Of a stretch of DNA of 64,000 bases, positions 41,848 to 51,161 are shown one piece after another; the stretch's first letter is position 1, and the number at the start of each line of letters is the position of its first letter. Source of the DNA: Proteocatella sp041738345 (GTDB taxonomy: Bacteria > Bacillota > Clostridia > Peptostreptococcales > Filifactoraceae); NCBI GenBank assembly GCA_041738345.1, contig JBGSPX010000059.1, positions 62,001 to 126,000 of the forward strand. The letters run 5' to 3'. Position numbers and translations under genes: made by a program. The notes under the pieces were generated by a model. That model saw only the letters and a list, made by a program, of their open reading frames with translations, made no database searches and was not told the DNA's origin.

Positions 41848-43134
41848 TCAGAGATGAAATAGCTTCTTTCTTAAGCTTAAAAACATCAAAAATGCTGTAA
41901 TAAGTGCCGAAATAGAAGTAGCCAGCGCCAATCCGCCAACCCCAAGATACTTAGAAAGTATAAAATTTAAAACTATATTAATAACTACTCCTACACTTGC
42001 ATTTATAACAGGTGTCTTCGTATCCTGAAGCGAATAAAACGCCCTAGCCAGCACTTCCCTAATTCCAATTCCAATCATGCCAATAGAGTAGAAAAACAGC
42101 GCCGAGCTACTCATCTTTATAGCATCATAATCAAAAGCTCCCCTACCAAACATCAGCTTTATTATAGGCTCCGAAAATACCATAAAAATAATCGTAGTAG
42201 GAATCACAAATATGCAAATTATATTTATAGTTTTTGTTATAGTTCGCTTCAAACTCTCAATATTTCCACTTGCACTATCCCTCGCCATCTTAGGATAAAT
42301 TACCGATACTATAGAAAGTACAAAAATACCTTGCACAAATAAATTAAGCTTGCTCGCATAATTAAGTGCAGAAATTCCTCCTATCGAAACAGAAGAGGCA
42401 ATACTTCTATCTATAAGCACATTTATTTGATTTATAGATGCTCCAAAAATAACAGGATACATAACTGCTAAAGTTTCCTTTATATTGTCATCCTTAAAAT
42501 CTATAAATTTATGATATCTAAATCCAAGCTTTTTCGCTGATGGAAACATAACTATAAGCTGAAATACAGTAGCAATTAAAGTTCCATATAAAAGTGCGCC
42601 TATTCCCATTCTAGAAGATAACGCAATAGAAGCTATTATAACCATATTAAATGGAATCCCTGTAAAAGCTGGAGTTAAAAAATCTCCCTTTATCTGCAAA
42701 AAACCGCTATATATCGCAAAAAGTGCAATAAAAAATATTCCAAATAAACTTATCCTCGTAAAGCTTACCGTCATATCAAGCATTTCTCCATGAAACCCAG
42801 AGGCAAATACCTTCACTATTTCCCTAGAGAATATAAATGAAAGCACAAAAATTAGAAGCACTATAACAAGCACTATATTTATAAGATTACTTGTGTATCT
42901 ATTACCAGCTTCAATACCCAAACTACTTTCAATTCTGCTCTCCATTGGAATATATGCGGTCACTATAGCCGTTCCTATAAGGCCAAACAGTACATTTGGA
43001 ATAGTTTGCGATATAAGATAAGAATCACTTATATATGATGCTCCATAAAAATACGATAAAATAACATCCCTTCCAAAGCCAAGTGTCTTTGAAATAATAG
43101 TCATTATCATTACTAAAACTGCTGCTTTTTTCAT
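41848..43134 (-). CDS. murJ: MurJ/MviN-type lipid-linked sugar flippase
   Basis: A 428-residue membrane protein with about 14 helices of the MATE/MVF type: SKTLGFGRDVILSYFYGASYISDSYLIS at the N-terminus, QINVLIDRSIASSVSIGGISALNYA and EVLARAFYSLQDTKTPV later. MurJ flips lipid II. Here it sits among glycan genes, so it may flip another undecaprenyl-linked unit. The start is weakly preceded by TAGAGTAGATT and begins 3 bases after the AlbA_2 stop, so translation is probably coupled. Confidence 0.88.
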   Translation of the reverse strand: MKKAAVLVMIMTIISKTLGFGRDVILSYFYGASYISDSYLISQTIPNVLFGLIGTAIVTAYIPMESRIESSLGIEAGNRYTSNLINIVLVIVLLIFVLSFIFSREIVKVFASGFHGEMLDMTVSFTRISLFGIFFIALFAIYSGFLQIKGDFLTPAFTGIPFNMVIIASIALSSRMGIGALLYGTLIATVFQLIVMFPSAKKLGFRYHKFIDFKDDNIKETLAVMYPVIFGASINQINVLIDRSIASSVSIGGISALNYASKLNLFVQGIFVLSIVSVIYPKMARDSASGNIESLKRTITKTINIICIFVIPTTIIFMVFSEPIIKLMFGRGAFDYDAIKMSSSALFFYSIGMIGIGIREVLARAFYSLQDTKTPVINASVGVVINIVLNFILSKYLGVGGLALATSISALITAFLMFLSLRKKLFHL

Positions 43135-43137
43135 AAT

Positions 43138-44442
43138 CTACTCTAGTATCTCCCAGTAACCTTGTGTATATGAACCTACTCTGCTGATGATATTCCCTTC
43201 TTGAAGTTTTTTCATATTTCTTTCAACTGTTCTGATATCGATATTTAATTTTTCACTTATCTCAACTTGGGTAATATTCTTATCACTTTGTATCAAACTA
43301 ATAATTCTTTTTTGGTTTTCACTAAGCTTTACTGGTTTCTTACCGGCATTCTTACCGGCATTCTTACCGGCATTTTTTATAGGGAAATTAACCTTCAGAA
43401 AATTTGTACTAAACGAAAAAATATTTCGATCATATACCTTTAGTATTCTTTGTATCCCAGAACCAAGCTGCTCAACTAATTTAACATCTTTAAATACCCT
43501 CATTAGTTCTTTGTTTCTAGGCGCAGAAATTCCTTCAAAGAATTCTTCTTGATTTAGTTCTTGAGGCAATCCTCCGGATGATGTAATAACAAAGCGATCA
43601 GAAAATATTTCAAAAACTGGAGGAATCCCGTTTGAATAATCGTTATGAATTATAGCATTTACAACAGCTTCTCTTAATGCTGTAGAATCCACAATTCGTT
43701 TTTCTTTTCGTAGTGTAGATGTAATTTCAGTCTTTGTGATATTTTCAATATCCAATCTATTTAAAATATTCTCAGTTGCTTTAATCAATGAACAATACCC
43801 TAACTCTGCATTCTCAATTAAGTCTACTTTATCAGTTCCTGAATACTTAGCAACTTTCATAGAGATTCCATTTTCATCAGCTAATAAATATGCGGCATAA
43901 TTTAACTTATTATCCTCAGTGAATAATTCTAAATTACTTAAGAATTTGTCATTCAAATCATAACCATTTTCTTCGTAATATATCTTCAGCTGTTTAAACG
44001 TAAGGTCTTGCCTTGGTGATACAAGCTTTCCAAGTGAATTTCTGATGCGTTTTGAGTATAAAGAATCAATCATTTCCATAGTCATTTGTTGTACAGTTGT
44101 TCCTACCCTTAACAAACAGCCATTTGGAGACATTCCATATTTTTTAATGTAATATGGCTTATCAGGACCGCTAGAGATTATAATTTTAATAATATCTTGA
44201 CCATCCATTACGGTAGTAATCACATCAAATAATCCCATTGTGGATGGAAATATATTGTTCTTTATTCTATCTACTATTCTTTTTTGAACATCATCCACAT
44301 TTTCAATACCAATAGCTTTCCCATCATCCGTAATTCCAATATATATTTCTCCGCCCTCAGCATAATTTAAAAATCCAACAACTTCTTTTTCAAGACTATC
44401 ATTTAGTTCTCTTTTAAATTCCACTCGATTGCTCTCATTCAT
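43138..44442 (-). CDS. AlbA_2 domain ATP-binding / putative regulator, second copy
   Basis: About 434 residues. AlbA_2 domain at about 1-125 (RVEFKRELNDSLEKEVVGF, GGEIYIGITDDGKAIGI), GHKL-like ATPase segment (ALREAVVNAIIHNDYSNG, VKLVEQLGSGIQRILKVYD), a hinge of three KNAG repeats and a C-terminal winged helix (QVEISEKLNIDIRTVERNMKKL). The start is ATG 44442 (MNESNR) after GGTGGAGGTAATTTAT; the longer frame lacks a site. It lies between vanZ-like and murJ genes with 3-bp spacing to murJ. It might regulate this envelope operon (inference). Confidence 0.82.
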   Translation of the reverse strand: MNESNRVEFKRELNDSLEKEVVGFLNYAEGGEIYIGITDDGKAIGIENVDDVQKRIVDRIKNNIFPSTMGLFDVITTVMDGQDIIKIIISSGPDKPYYIKKYGMSPNGCLLRVGTTVQQMTMEMIDSLYSKRIRNSLGKLVSPRQDLTFKQLKIYYEENGYDLNDKFLSNLELFTEDNKLNYAAYLLADENGISMKVAKYSGTDKVDLIENAELGYCSLIKATENILNRLDIENITKTEITSTLRKEKRIVDSTALREAVVNAIIHNDYSNGIPPVFEIFSDRFVITSSGGLPQELNQEEFFEGISAPRNKELMRVFKDVKLVEQLGSGIQRILKVYDRNIFSFSTNFLKVNFPIKNAGKNAGKNAGKKPVKLSENQKRIISLIQSDKNITQVEISEKLNIDIRTVERNMKKLQEGNIISRVGSYTQGYWEILE

Positions 44443-44474
44443 ATAAATTACCTCCACCATAAACATTTCCTATT

Positions 44475-44912
44475 TTATTTATTAGTCCGTTTTATTTTAG
44501 AATATATAAAAGTCCCTAAAGCTGCTCCCGAAGTATCTACCATAACATCAAAAACTCTTCCAGAACGTCCTGCTACAAAAAGCTGATGAAATTCATCTGT
44601 CATGGCATAAAGTGAACATATTATAACTGATTTTAAAAATGCCTTTGAAATATTATTTTTTGTAAGTCCAAACATCACAAAAACTGCCAAAATAAGATAC
44701 TCTGTAAAATGAGCGCCCTTTCTTATGACAGTATGCAGTAAATCTTCATTTATAGCTATATTAAAGCTATTTTTTATAATATCTATTATATACCCCAAAA
44801 TCCCAACACTTAAATCAGATGACTGCGTTGCACTCTGATGTGAAAAACAGAATATAACAATCATCCAGGTTATAGCAGGAAGGTAGGCAAGTTTGTTTTT
44901 AAATTTTTCCAA
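44475..44912 (-). CDS. VanZ-like family membrane protein
   Basis: A 145-residue protein with about four helices and VanZ landmarks: SHQSATQSS, RKGAHFTEYLILAVF, MTDEFHQLFVAGRSGRVFDVMVDT. VanZ-like proteins are associated with envelope traits and low-level teicoplanin resistance; the molecular role is unknown. It is the first gene of the vanZ-AlbA_2-murJ unit and is divergent from the sugar transferase gene. Confidence 0.87.
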   Translation of the reverse strand: MEKFKNKLAYLPAITWMIVIFCFSHQSATQSSDLSVGILGYIIDIIKNSFNIAINEDLLHTVIRKGAHFTEYLILAVFVMFGLTKNNISKAFLKSVIICSLYAMTDEFHQLFVAGRSGRVFDVMVDTSGAALGTFIYSKIKRTNK

Positions 44913-45059
44913 TTAAACTCCTTACACTTTCTAAAAATAAAGTTATTAACGCACTAACAATTATAACTCATTATATATATCTAATTCAATACCAATATAA
45001 ATGTCCACCAAAGATATCTTCAGCGTTTTGTTACAAATGCATTCTATAATTTTTTATGT

Positions 45060-45065
45060 TATAAT
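45060..45065 (+). promoter_or_regulatory. Extended -10 promoter of the sugar-phosphate transferase gene
   Basis: TGTTATAAT (TG-n-TATAAT) lies about 32 bases before the start; no close TTGACA. Confidence 0.5.
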
Positions 45066-45096
45066 ATTTAAGTAAAATATCTATTTGGAGGATATC

Positions 45097-46482
45097 ATGA
45101 TAAAGGAAAATCAAAAGCTTTTAAACTATTTAAATATATTTACTGATGCGCTTATGGTTATAATTTCATTGGTTGCTGCATACGTCATAAGATTTGAGGT
45201 TCTAGAGGGAAGACCCGGAGTTTTCCTCATATCTTATTATTTTAATGTTTCTCTTGTAATGGCGCTTGTATTTTTAATAATATACAGCAGTCTCGGACTT
45301 TACGATTCTTTTCGAAATAAGACTTTTGTAAATGAACTTTCGCTACTTATAAAAGCTAATATTTTTGGAACATTATTTTTTGTAACCATATTTTTCATAT
45401 TAAAAATAATTGACGTTTCCCGTATAGCGCTTTTATTCTTCTTTGTGCTAAATGTAGGGCTTACTTCTGTAAAGCGTTTTTTAATTCGCATCATACTTCG
45501 AAATTATCGTAAAAAAGGTTTTAATCAAAAGCATGTACTTCTTCTTGGAAGTGGCGAAATTGCTAATGATTATATTTCAGCTTTAAATAAAAATAAATCG
45601 CTAGGGTTTAATATTTCAGGATATATTTCTAAAAAGAAAGAACTTACGGATTATAGATATTTTGGAGATTTTAATTTGCTTGAAAAAACTCTAAATGAAA
45701 TAAATTTTGATGAGGTTGTAGCCGCTCTTGAAATTGATGACTTTGAAAGGCTAAAAACTATAATTGAAGTTTGTGAAAAAAGTGGTACTAAAATTTCAGT
45801 TATTCCGTTTTATGCTAAATATATGCCTGCCAAACCTTATGTAGATGAAATAGAAGGGCTTCCGCTTATAAACGTAAGACGTATTCCTCTTGATAATATT
45901 GCTAATGCGTTTTTAAAACGTTGTATGGATATATTTTGTGCACTGATACTTATACTGCTTACTTCACCTATAATGATTTTTGCAGCTATTGGCACAAAAC
46001 TTTCTTCGCCCGGCCCTATTATTTTTAAACAGGAGAGAGTGGGCCTTAATAAAAAGATTTTTACTATGTATAAGTTTCGCTCTATGAGGATTAATGCTGC
46101 GCAGCAAAGTGGTTGGACTACGGATAATGACCCTCGAAAAACTAAATTTGGTTCGTTTATAAGAAAGTTTTCTATTGATGAGCTTCCACAGTTTTTCAAT
46201 GTACTTTTTGGAGATATGAGTATTGTAGGCCCTAGACCTGAACTTCCTCACTTTGTAGACCAATTTAAGGAAACTATTCCACTTTATATGGTAAAACATC
46301 AGGTTAGACCTGGAATAACAGGTTGGGCTCAGGTAAATGGCTTTAGAGGGGATACGTCTATAAAAGGCAGAATTGAGCATGATATTTATTATATTGAAAA
46401 CTGGAGCCTTTTATTTGATATAAAGATTATTTTTATGACTGCATTTAAAGGTATGATGAATAGTGAAAAAATAGTAAAGTAA
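45097..46482 (+). CDS. Undecaprenyl-phosphate sugar phosphotransferase (WbaP/WcaJ family)
   Basis: About 461 residues: four N-terminal helices (about 10-130), a Rossmann-like CoA-binding-type middle domain (about 135-265, KHVLLLGSGEIANDYISAL), one more helix (about 275-295), and the catalytic bacterial sugar transferase domain (about 270-461, FKQERVGLNKKIFTMYKFRSM, SIDELPQFFNVLFGDMSIVG, RPGITGWAQVNGFRG). It transfers a sugar-1-phosphate to undecaprenyl phosphate to begin a glycan repeat. ATG 45097 follows GGAGGATATC; an upstream TTG in frame overlaps that site. Confidence 0.93.
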   Translation: MIKENQKLLNYLNIFTDALMVIISLVAAYVIRFEVLEGRPGVFLISYYFNVSLVMALVFLIIYSSLGLYDSFRNKTFVNELSLLIKANIFGTLFFVTIFFILKIIDVSRIALLFFFVLNVGLTSVKRFLIRIILRNYRKKGFNQKHVLLLGSGEIANDYISALNKNKSLGFNISGYISKKKELTDYRYFGDFNLLEKTLNEINFDEVVAALEIDDFERLKTIIEVCEKSGTKISVIPFYAKYMPAKPYVDEIEGLPLINVRRIPLDNIANAFLKRCMDIFCALILILLTSPIMIFAAIGTKLSSPGPIIFKQERVGLNKKIFTMYKFRSMRINAAQQSGWTTDNDPRKTKFGSFIRKFSIDELPQFFNVLFGDMSIVGPRPELPHFVDQFKETIPLYMVKHQVRPGITGWAQVNGFRGDTSIKGRIEHDIYYIENWSLLFDIKIIFMTAFKGMMNSEKIVK

Positions 46483-46487
46483 GTTAG

Positions 46488-46528
46488 AAAAGCTATTGAA
46501 TCCGTTTTGGGAGACAATAGCTTTTTTT
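46488..46528. terminator. Bidirectional intrinsic terminator
   Basis: AAAGCTATTG pairs with CAATAGCTTT around about 16 bases and is followed by seven Ts; it lies between convergent genes. Confidence 0.85.
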
Positions 46529-46553
46529 ATTAGTTTATAACGATTTTATTTAT

Positions 46554-48398
46554 CTAGTTTTGTGATTTTTTCTTGTTAAGTTTATTTAGGGCATAGCCTG
46601 TTCCTAATAGTACCCAAAAAATTGGTGCTACGGTTGGCACTGAATCATTAAAGAACCCTGCCGCTAGATATCCCATTACTGCTGTAAAACATGCAATGGC
46701 ATAATACTCCGTATCACTATACTCTTTTTTTAGCGCATATAGCTTAAATGAATCGATGATATATTTACCCCAAACTACAAGCAGTGCCATAAGCGCAAAT
46801 ATTCCACTGTTTATAGTATAAAGCAGATAAAGGTTATGTGGTTTATCAACTATTATAAAAGGCGTGTTATATGCATAAGTTTTTGCGACTACATCATAAT
46901 GAGGGAATGCCATTAGAAAATTATCTGGACCATATCCTAATATTGGTTTTTCAATAACAAGTGGCAGCGTTCTTGACCAAATATAGCCTCTCATTGAACC
47001 TGCTTTTTCACTTCCTTCAAAACCTATATGAGGTGCGACAATAAGTTCATATTTATTTCCCTGCGAATCTATAAGAGAAGCACCGTCTTGCTTGCTCCAG
47101 TCTATGAGAAAGTACGTAAATTCATTATATGATAATGCAAATTGAGCATGCTCTTTCATTCTATCTTTTGTTGTAAAAATCTTAAGCTTATCAAATGGTG
47201 CAGTAAAAGTATATCCTGTTATTACCGAATCATAATTTGAACTGATTATATTTCCTGCATTATCTTTAAATTCAAGATTTAGCCCATCCTTAACTTCAAT
47301 ATTAAGTTGCCCATCTACAGTTTGAATCTTTATATTATTATTTTCTGCCTTCACATCATAAATAGGCATTCCATAAGTTGCGTCATATTTATAATCTTTA
47401 TCCTTAACAAAAATCTGCTTTGCATCTTGAAGAATATCTATAGTATTGTGTACAAGTAGTCCTTTTGTAGCTATATTAGCAATTCCTGCAACTGCCACAA
47501 AAAATACCAGTGTACCTATTAATATCTTCTTATCTTTAAATATATTTTTGAAGTTTACAATTATGAGGATTAAAAGTGCTACTCCAGTTCCCACAATTCC
47601 TGCCTGTGATTGAGCTTTTACGAGTATAAATGCAGTTAATATAGTTAAAATTCCTGCCATTACTCTATAAAATCTACTTTCCTTTGGCGATATTGCAATC
47701 ATAGCTAAAAATGGAATTATCATACTACAATAGCTTCCTACATAGTTTGAATGCATAAGGGTTAAGTAGATATATCCATCTACCTGTTCTTGAGAAACAG
47801 AGCCCTTATACTGGCTTGGTATAACTAGATTTTTCACAAAATCTGAAAGAAGTATATCTTTATTAAAAACTTGACTAAGACCGATTATTACCATTATTCC
47901 AGAAAGTATAAGTATAGAAAGTTTGATGTATTTAAAATCATCTGAGACTTTGAAGATTATATAAATATACATAAATATAATTATATAACTTAAATGTACA
48001 AAAAGGCCTTCATGTCTTTCTGGTGCTCCAAAAAGCGCCACATCTTTATTTACAGAGGTAAATACACTAAGTATCAGCAAAACTGTTATTATTGCTATTG
48101 ATATCATAAGGACTTTATCAGTTATAAGCTCTTTAAATCGCTTCTTATCTATCATAAAAAATAAAGCTATAATCATTACAATCCCTAAGATTACAATTAC
48201 GTTTCCTTTGGTTTGACAAAATAAATCTGTATCTATACTGTCTTTCCAAAATTTAGCTACTTCAGGTGAAAGTGGATTTATATTCCATCTTAAAATAAGT
48301 GGAACTACTGTCAATAATAAGACTACTGGTAAAAAAATTATATTTTGTAAAAAATCGCTACTACTTATATTTTCAGTTTGTTTAATGTTCTTTTTCAT
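46554..48398 (-). CDS. O-antigen ligase/polymerase family membrane protein
   Basis: A 614-residue protein with about 12 helices. The Wzy_C type periplasmic region contains SVFTSVNKDVALFGAPERHEG and MRGYIWSRTLPLVIEKPILG, then GPDNFLMAFPHYD and DKPHNLYLLYTINSGIFA. A large soluble loop (about 300-430) is unusual. Such proteins polymerise or attach lipid-linked glycans to proteins or other glycans. With SLH/stalk proteins around it, it may glycosylate surface proteins or build the secondary cell-wall polymer (inference). GGAGAAAACT precedes the start. Confidence 0.85.
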   Translation of the reverse strand: MKKNIKQTENISSSDFLQNIIFLPVVLLLTVVPLILRWNINPLSPEVAKFWKDSIDTDLFCQTKGNVIVILGIVMIIALFFMIDKKRFKELITDKVLMISIAIITVLLILSVFTSVNKDVALFGAPERHEGLFVHLSYIIIFMYIYIIFKVSDDFKYIKLSILILSGIMVIIGLSQVFNKDILLSDFVKNLVIPSQYKGSVSQEQVDGYIYLTLMHSNYVGSYCSMIIPFLAMIAISPKESRFYRVMAGILTILTAFILVKAQSQAGIVGTGVALLILIIVNFKNIFKDKKILIGTLVFFVAVAGIANIATKGLLVHNTIDILQDAKQIFVKDKDYKYDATYGMPIYDVKAENNNIKIQTVDGQLNIEVKDGLNLEFKDNAGNIISSNYDSVITGYTFTAPFDKLKIFTTKDRMKEHAQFALSYNEFTYFLIDWSKQDGASLIDSQGNKYELIVAPHIGFEGSEKAGSMRGYIWSRTLPLVIEKPILGYGPDNFLMAFPHYDVVAKTYAYNTPFIIVDKPHNLYLLYTINSGIFALMALLVVWGKYIIDSFKLYALKKEYSDTEYYAIACFTAVMGYLAAGFFNDSVPTVAPIFWVLLGTGYALNKLNKKKSQN

Positions 48399-48480
48399 AG
48401 TTTTCTCCTAGTATTTTTTTAAGCTTACGCCTATAATTATACCTTATTTGAAGTTTTATGTATAGTTTTTTGAATGCAAA

Positions 48481-48503
48481 AAAGAAGTCCGAAGACTTCT
48501 TTC
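48481..48503 (-). terminator. Intrinsic terminator after the major stalk-protein gene
   Basis: On the minus strand AGAAGTC-TTC-GGACTTCT is followed by a T run (TTTTTT). Confidence 0.8.
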
Positions 48504-48526
48504 TTGTTTATGATTAATGTTTATAA

Positions 48527-50821
48527 TTAACCTTGGATTGTTACTGACTTAGTAGCAGCATCCCACTCAAGTTTAACACCAAATGCAGAAGCAAGAGATC
48601 TTAATTCAACGAAAGTTGAACCGTTTTTGATTTCTGCTTTAGCAGATAGTTTGAATGGAGTTCCGTTTACATACATAACGTCAGCGCCTATTACTACTGA
48701 AGCTACTTTTGAATCATTTGAGAAAGTAGCTGTTTTTGTAGAAGCATTCCAATCAGCTTTTAATCCTAAAGCTTCTCCGATTGCTCTTACTGGAAGCATA
48801 GTGTATCCTTTACCAGATACATATGGTGCTTCGTTAGCAGTTTTAGATTCACCGTTTACAGTGTATTCTTTTGAACCTATTTTGAATACTGTAGTTGTAG
48901 CAACTGTTCCGTACTCTTTAACAACTTTTACATAAGCTTTTGAGTAATCTGGATCTTGTTTGCTATCCCAAACAGTTAAGTTCATTGCTTCATCAAATGT
49001 TGATGCTTTACCAGCATCTTTTGGATTTACCATATAAGTTTCTATCATTTTGTCGCCATCAACAGCTGATCCAGAAGCCATAACCATAACATTTGTTAAT
49101 TTTATTGTTGCAGCTTCTTTTGAAGAAGATGTTTTAACATCAAATACTATTGCTCTATCATCTGTTTTCTTTGATGAGCTAGATTTTGTATATTTATCTT
49201 CAACTTTTAGTCCATTAGTTGTTTCTACTTTGTAGTCTGTAGCAAACTCTGTTCCAGCTATGTTTTTAGAGCTTAGTGCCACTACTATAAACTCATCTGA
49301 ATCAAATAGTCCAGCTTTAGCTTCTTTGATTGTTATATCAGCTGTTGCTACACTTTCACCTTTTTTAATTGGAGTTACTTTATCAAACTCAACTGTGTAA
49401 GCAGGAGTAACTTTTGCAACTTCACACTCTATTTTACCAAAATCTCTTGAATCAGCTGTAAGAACAACTGCTCCGTTTTGAGCATATTCTGTTTTTATTT
49501 TCATTTCAAACTCTAAAGTTTTCTTTTCAGTTCCATCAACAGCTAAAGTGAATTCTCCATCTTTAACTATTGTAGCATCATCTTCATCAGCTTTTACAGA
49601 TTCTGTTTTAACATTTGAGAATCCTTTTATAGAATCCACTTTTACATCTGCACCTTTAACTGTAAAGTCAACTTGTCTATTATTTGTGAATGATCCAACT
49701 ACACCTGAAAGTTTAACTTTTATTGTAGCATCATCTCCACCGTATAGAGCTGGTATTTCTTTTTTACCTTTTTCTACAGCTGTCATAACAACATCATAGT
49801 CAGCTATAACACCTATAACTTTATCAAGAGTTTCTAATTTAGATTTAGCTGCATCTCTAGCAATAACTTTTAGAGTTACATCACCTTTAGCTGCATCTCT
49901 TCTTATTACTGAAACATATGGATCTACATTTAGTTCTGACTTTGTAGCTCCAGTGTAAACTCTAACTATATTAGTTTTAGTAGCTACAACATCACCTTTG
50001 CTATCTATGAATTGGTATTGTCCAGCAGCATTTCCTACAACGCTAACTTTTGCTCCACCAAGAGATATTGCTGTTTCAGCCATGTTCCACTCTACATAAT
50101 CTGGTAACTCTAAATCAACTGAGTTTGCTGTTGCATTCTTATCGATATCCTTTACAGTGAATTTTGATAATGATCCACCATCAAATCCGATTTTTTTAGT
50201 AGCATCAGCAACAGAAAGTTTCATATCTTCGCCTTCAGCAACATTTACTGTTCCTATAACGATTGGTTTAGAAACATCTAGTCCTGAATCATTTTGCTCT
50301 TCAACAGAAAAAGTTATATCTCCAGCATCTTCTTCATCAAAATATGCATAGAAAGTAACTAGTATATCAATTTCTTTCTTAATTGTATTTCCCATTGCTG
50401 GAATTTCTACATATGCAACATTTGCAAATGCTTGATCCATTGTTATTGCTCCATCTAAAACTGGAACTCCTGCTTCTTGTCCATAGTTAAAAGCTGCTGT
50501 TCTTGTAACATAAGTGTTAGCATCAGCTGCTGTAACTTGTCCTGCAGCATTTCCAATAACAACGCCATTTATTTCTGTTCCTGCAGTGTTTTTCTGAGCA
50601 AATTCACCTTTGCTTAAAGTTATTTTTGCTTTTCCACCTGTAGTAAGTTCTGTTCCAGCAGCTTGTGTAAGCTTAACTGTAACTTTTTTAAATGTGTCTT
50701 TATCTGTGTCGTCTACTTTGATAAGTCCTCCTGGCATAGAACCAGCAGTAGCAAATGCAGACATTGGTACTAATGATAAAACCATCATTAACACCATTAA
50801 TAGAGATAATCTCTTCTTCAT
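48527..50821 (-). CDS. Large secreted stalk-domain protein, candidate major S-layer-like protein
   Basis: About 764 residues with a signal peptide (about 1-25, ending SAFA). Most is beta-rich, Ala/Val/Lys-rich and free of cysteine, as in S-layer proteins. A C-terminal copper-amine-oxidase-N ('stalk') domain covers the last 120 residues: YTVNGESKTANEAPYVSG, GYTMLPVRAIGEALGLKADW, STFVELRSLASAFGVKLEW. ATG 50821 follows GGAGGAAAAACACA; the longer frame has no site. A perfect consensus promoter upstream and a strong terminator point to very high expression. The anchor mode is unknown; no SLH domains are present. Confidence 0.8.
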   Translation of the reverse strand: MKKRLSLLMVLMMVLSLVPMSAFATAGSMPGGLIKVDDTDKDTFKKVTVKLTQAAGTELTTGGKAKITLSKGEFAQKNTAGTEINGVVIGNAAGQVTAADANTYVTRTAAFNYGQEAGVPVLDGAITMDQAFANVAYVEIPAMGNTIKKEIDILVTFYAYFDEEDAGDITFSVEEQNDSGLDVSKPIVIGTVNVAEGEDMKLSVADATKKIGFDGGSLSKFTVKDIDKNATANSVDLELPDYVEWNMAETAISLGGAKVSVVGNAAGQYQFIDSKGDVVATKTNIVRVYTGATKSELNVDPYVSVIRRDAAKGDVTLKVIARDAAKSKLETLDKVIGVIADYDVVMTAVEKGKKEIPALYGGDDATIKVKLSGVVGSFTNNRQVDFTVKGADVKVDSIKGFSNVKTESVKADEDDATIVKDGEFTLAVDGTEKKTLEFEMKIKTEYAQNGAVVLTADSRDFGKIECEVAKVTPAYTVEFDKVTPIKKGESVATADITIKEAKAGLFDSDEFIVVALSSKNIAGTEFATDYKVETTNGLKVEDKYTKSSSSKKTDDRAIVFDVKTSSSKEAATIKLTNVMVMASGSAVDGDKMIETYMVNPKDAGKASTFDEAMNLTVWDSKQDPDYSKAYVKVVKEYGTVATTTVFKIGSKEYTVNGESKTANEAPYVSGKGYTMLPVRAIGEALGLKADWNASTKTATFSNDSKVASVVIGADVMYVNGTPFKLSAKAEIKNGSTFVELRSLASAFGVKLEWDAATKSVTIQG

Positions 50822-51161
50822 TGTGTTTTTCCTCCTCGAAAAATTTAATATGTTTTTTGGAAGCACTTAGGGGACTTCCTACCCTATCCAGTATAATTAC
50901 TCGATATTACGTTCCCCATTATATCAACACCACATCATGATGTCAATTAAGTAATGGTAAATGTAACAAAACTGTAATTTACAAGATAATGACATAAGTA
51001 TCTTACTTGGGTCATTATACCATATAATACTATAAAACTGTATTACAGGTCAATTACATTTTCAGATAATTGCTTATCGAATAACTATATACTAACATAT
51101 AATTTATTTTTTGTCTGTTACAGAATTATTTCAATGCTGTTTCATTTTGTTATCTTCTCAT
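50822..51161 (-). other. 340-bp intergenic leader region
   Basis: It contains no gene. It holds the consensus promoter at 50918-50946 and a second possible one (TTGACC at 51048-51053, 18 bases, TATTAT at 51024-51029). No clear terminator for the upstream gene (51162) is seen, so read-through is possible. Confidence 0.55.
50918..50946 (-). promoter_or_regulatory. Perfect sigma-A consensus promoter of the stalk-protein gene
   Basis: TTGACA (50941-50946), 17 bases, TATAAT (50918-50923) on the minus strand; about 90-nt leader before the start at 50821. Confidence 0.8.

Noticed and set aside
43138..44475. AlbA_2 gene as a second mobile cassette
   Set aside because: I compared both borders and found no direct repeats like those around the AbiE genes.
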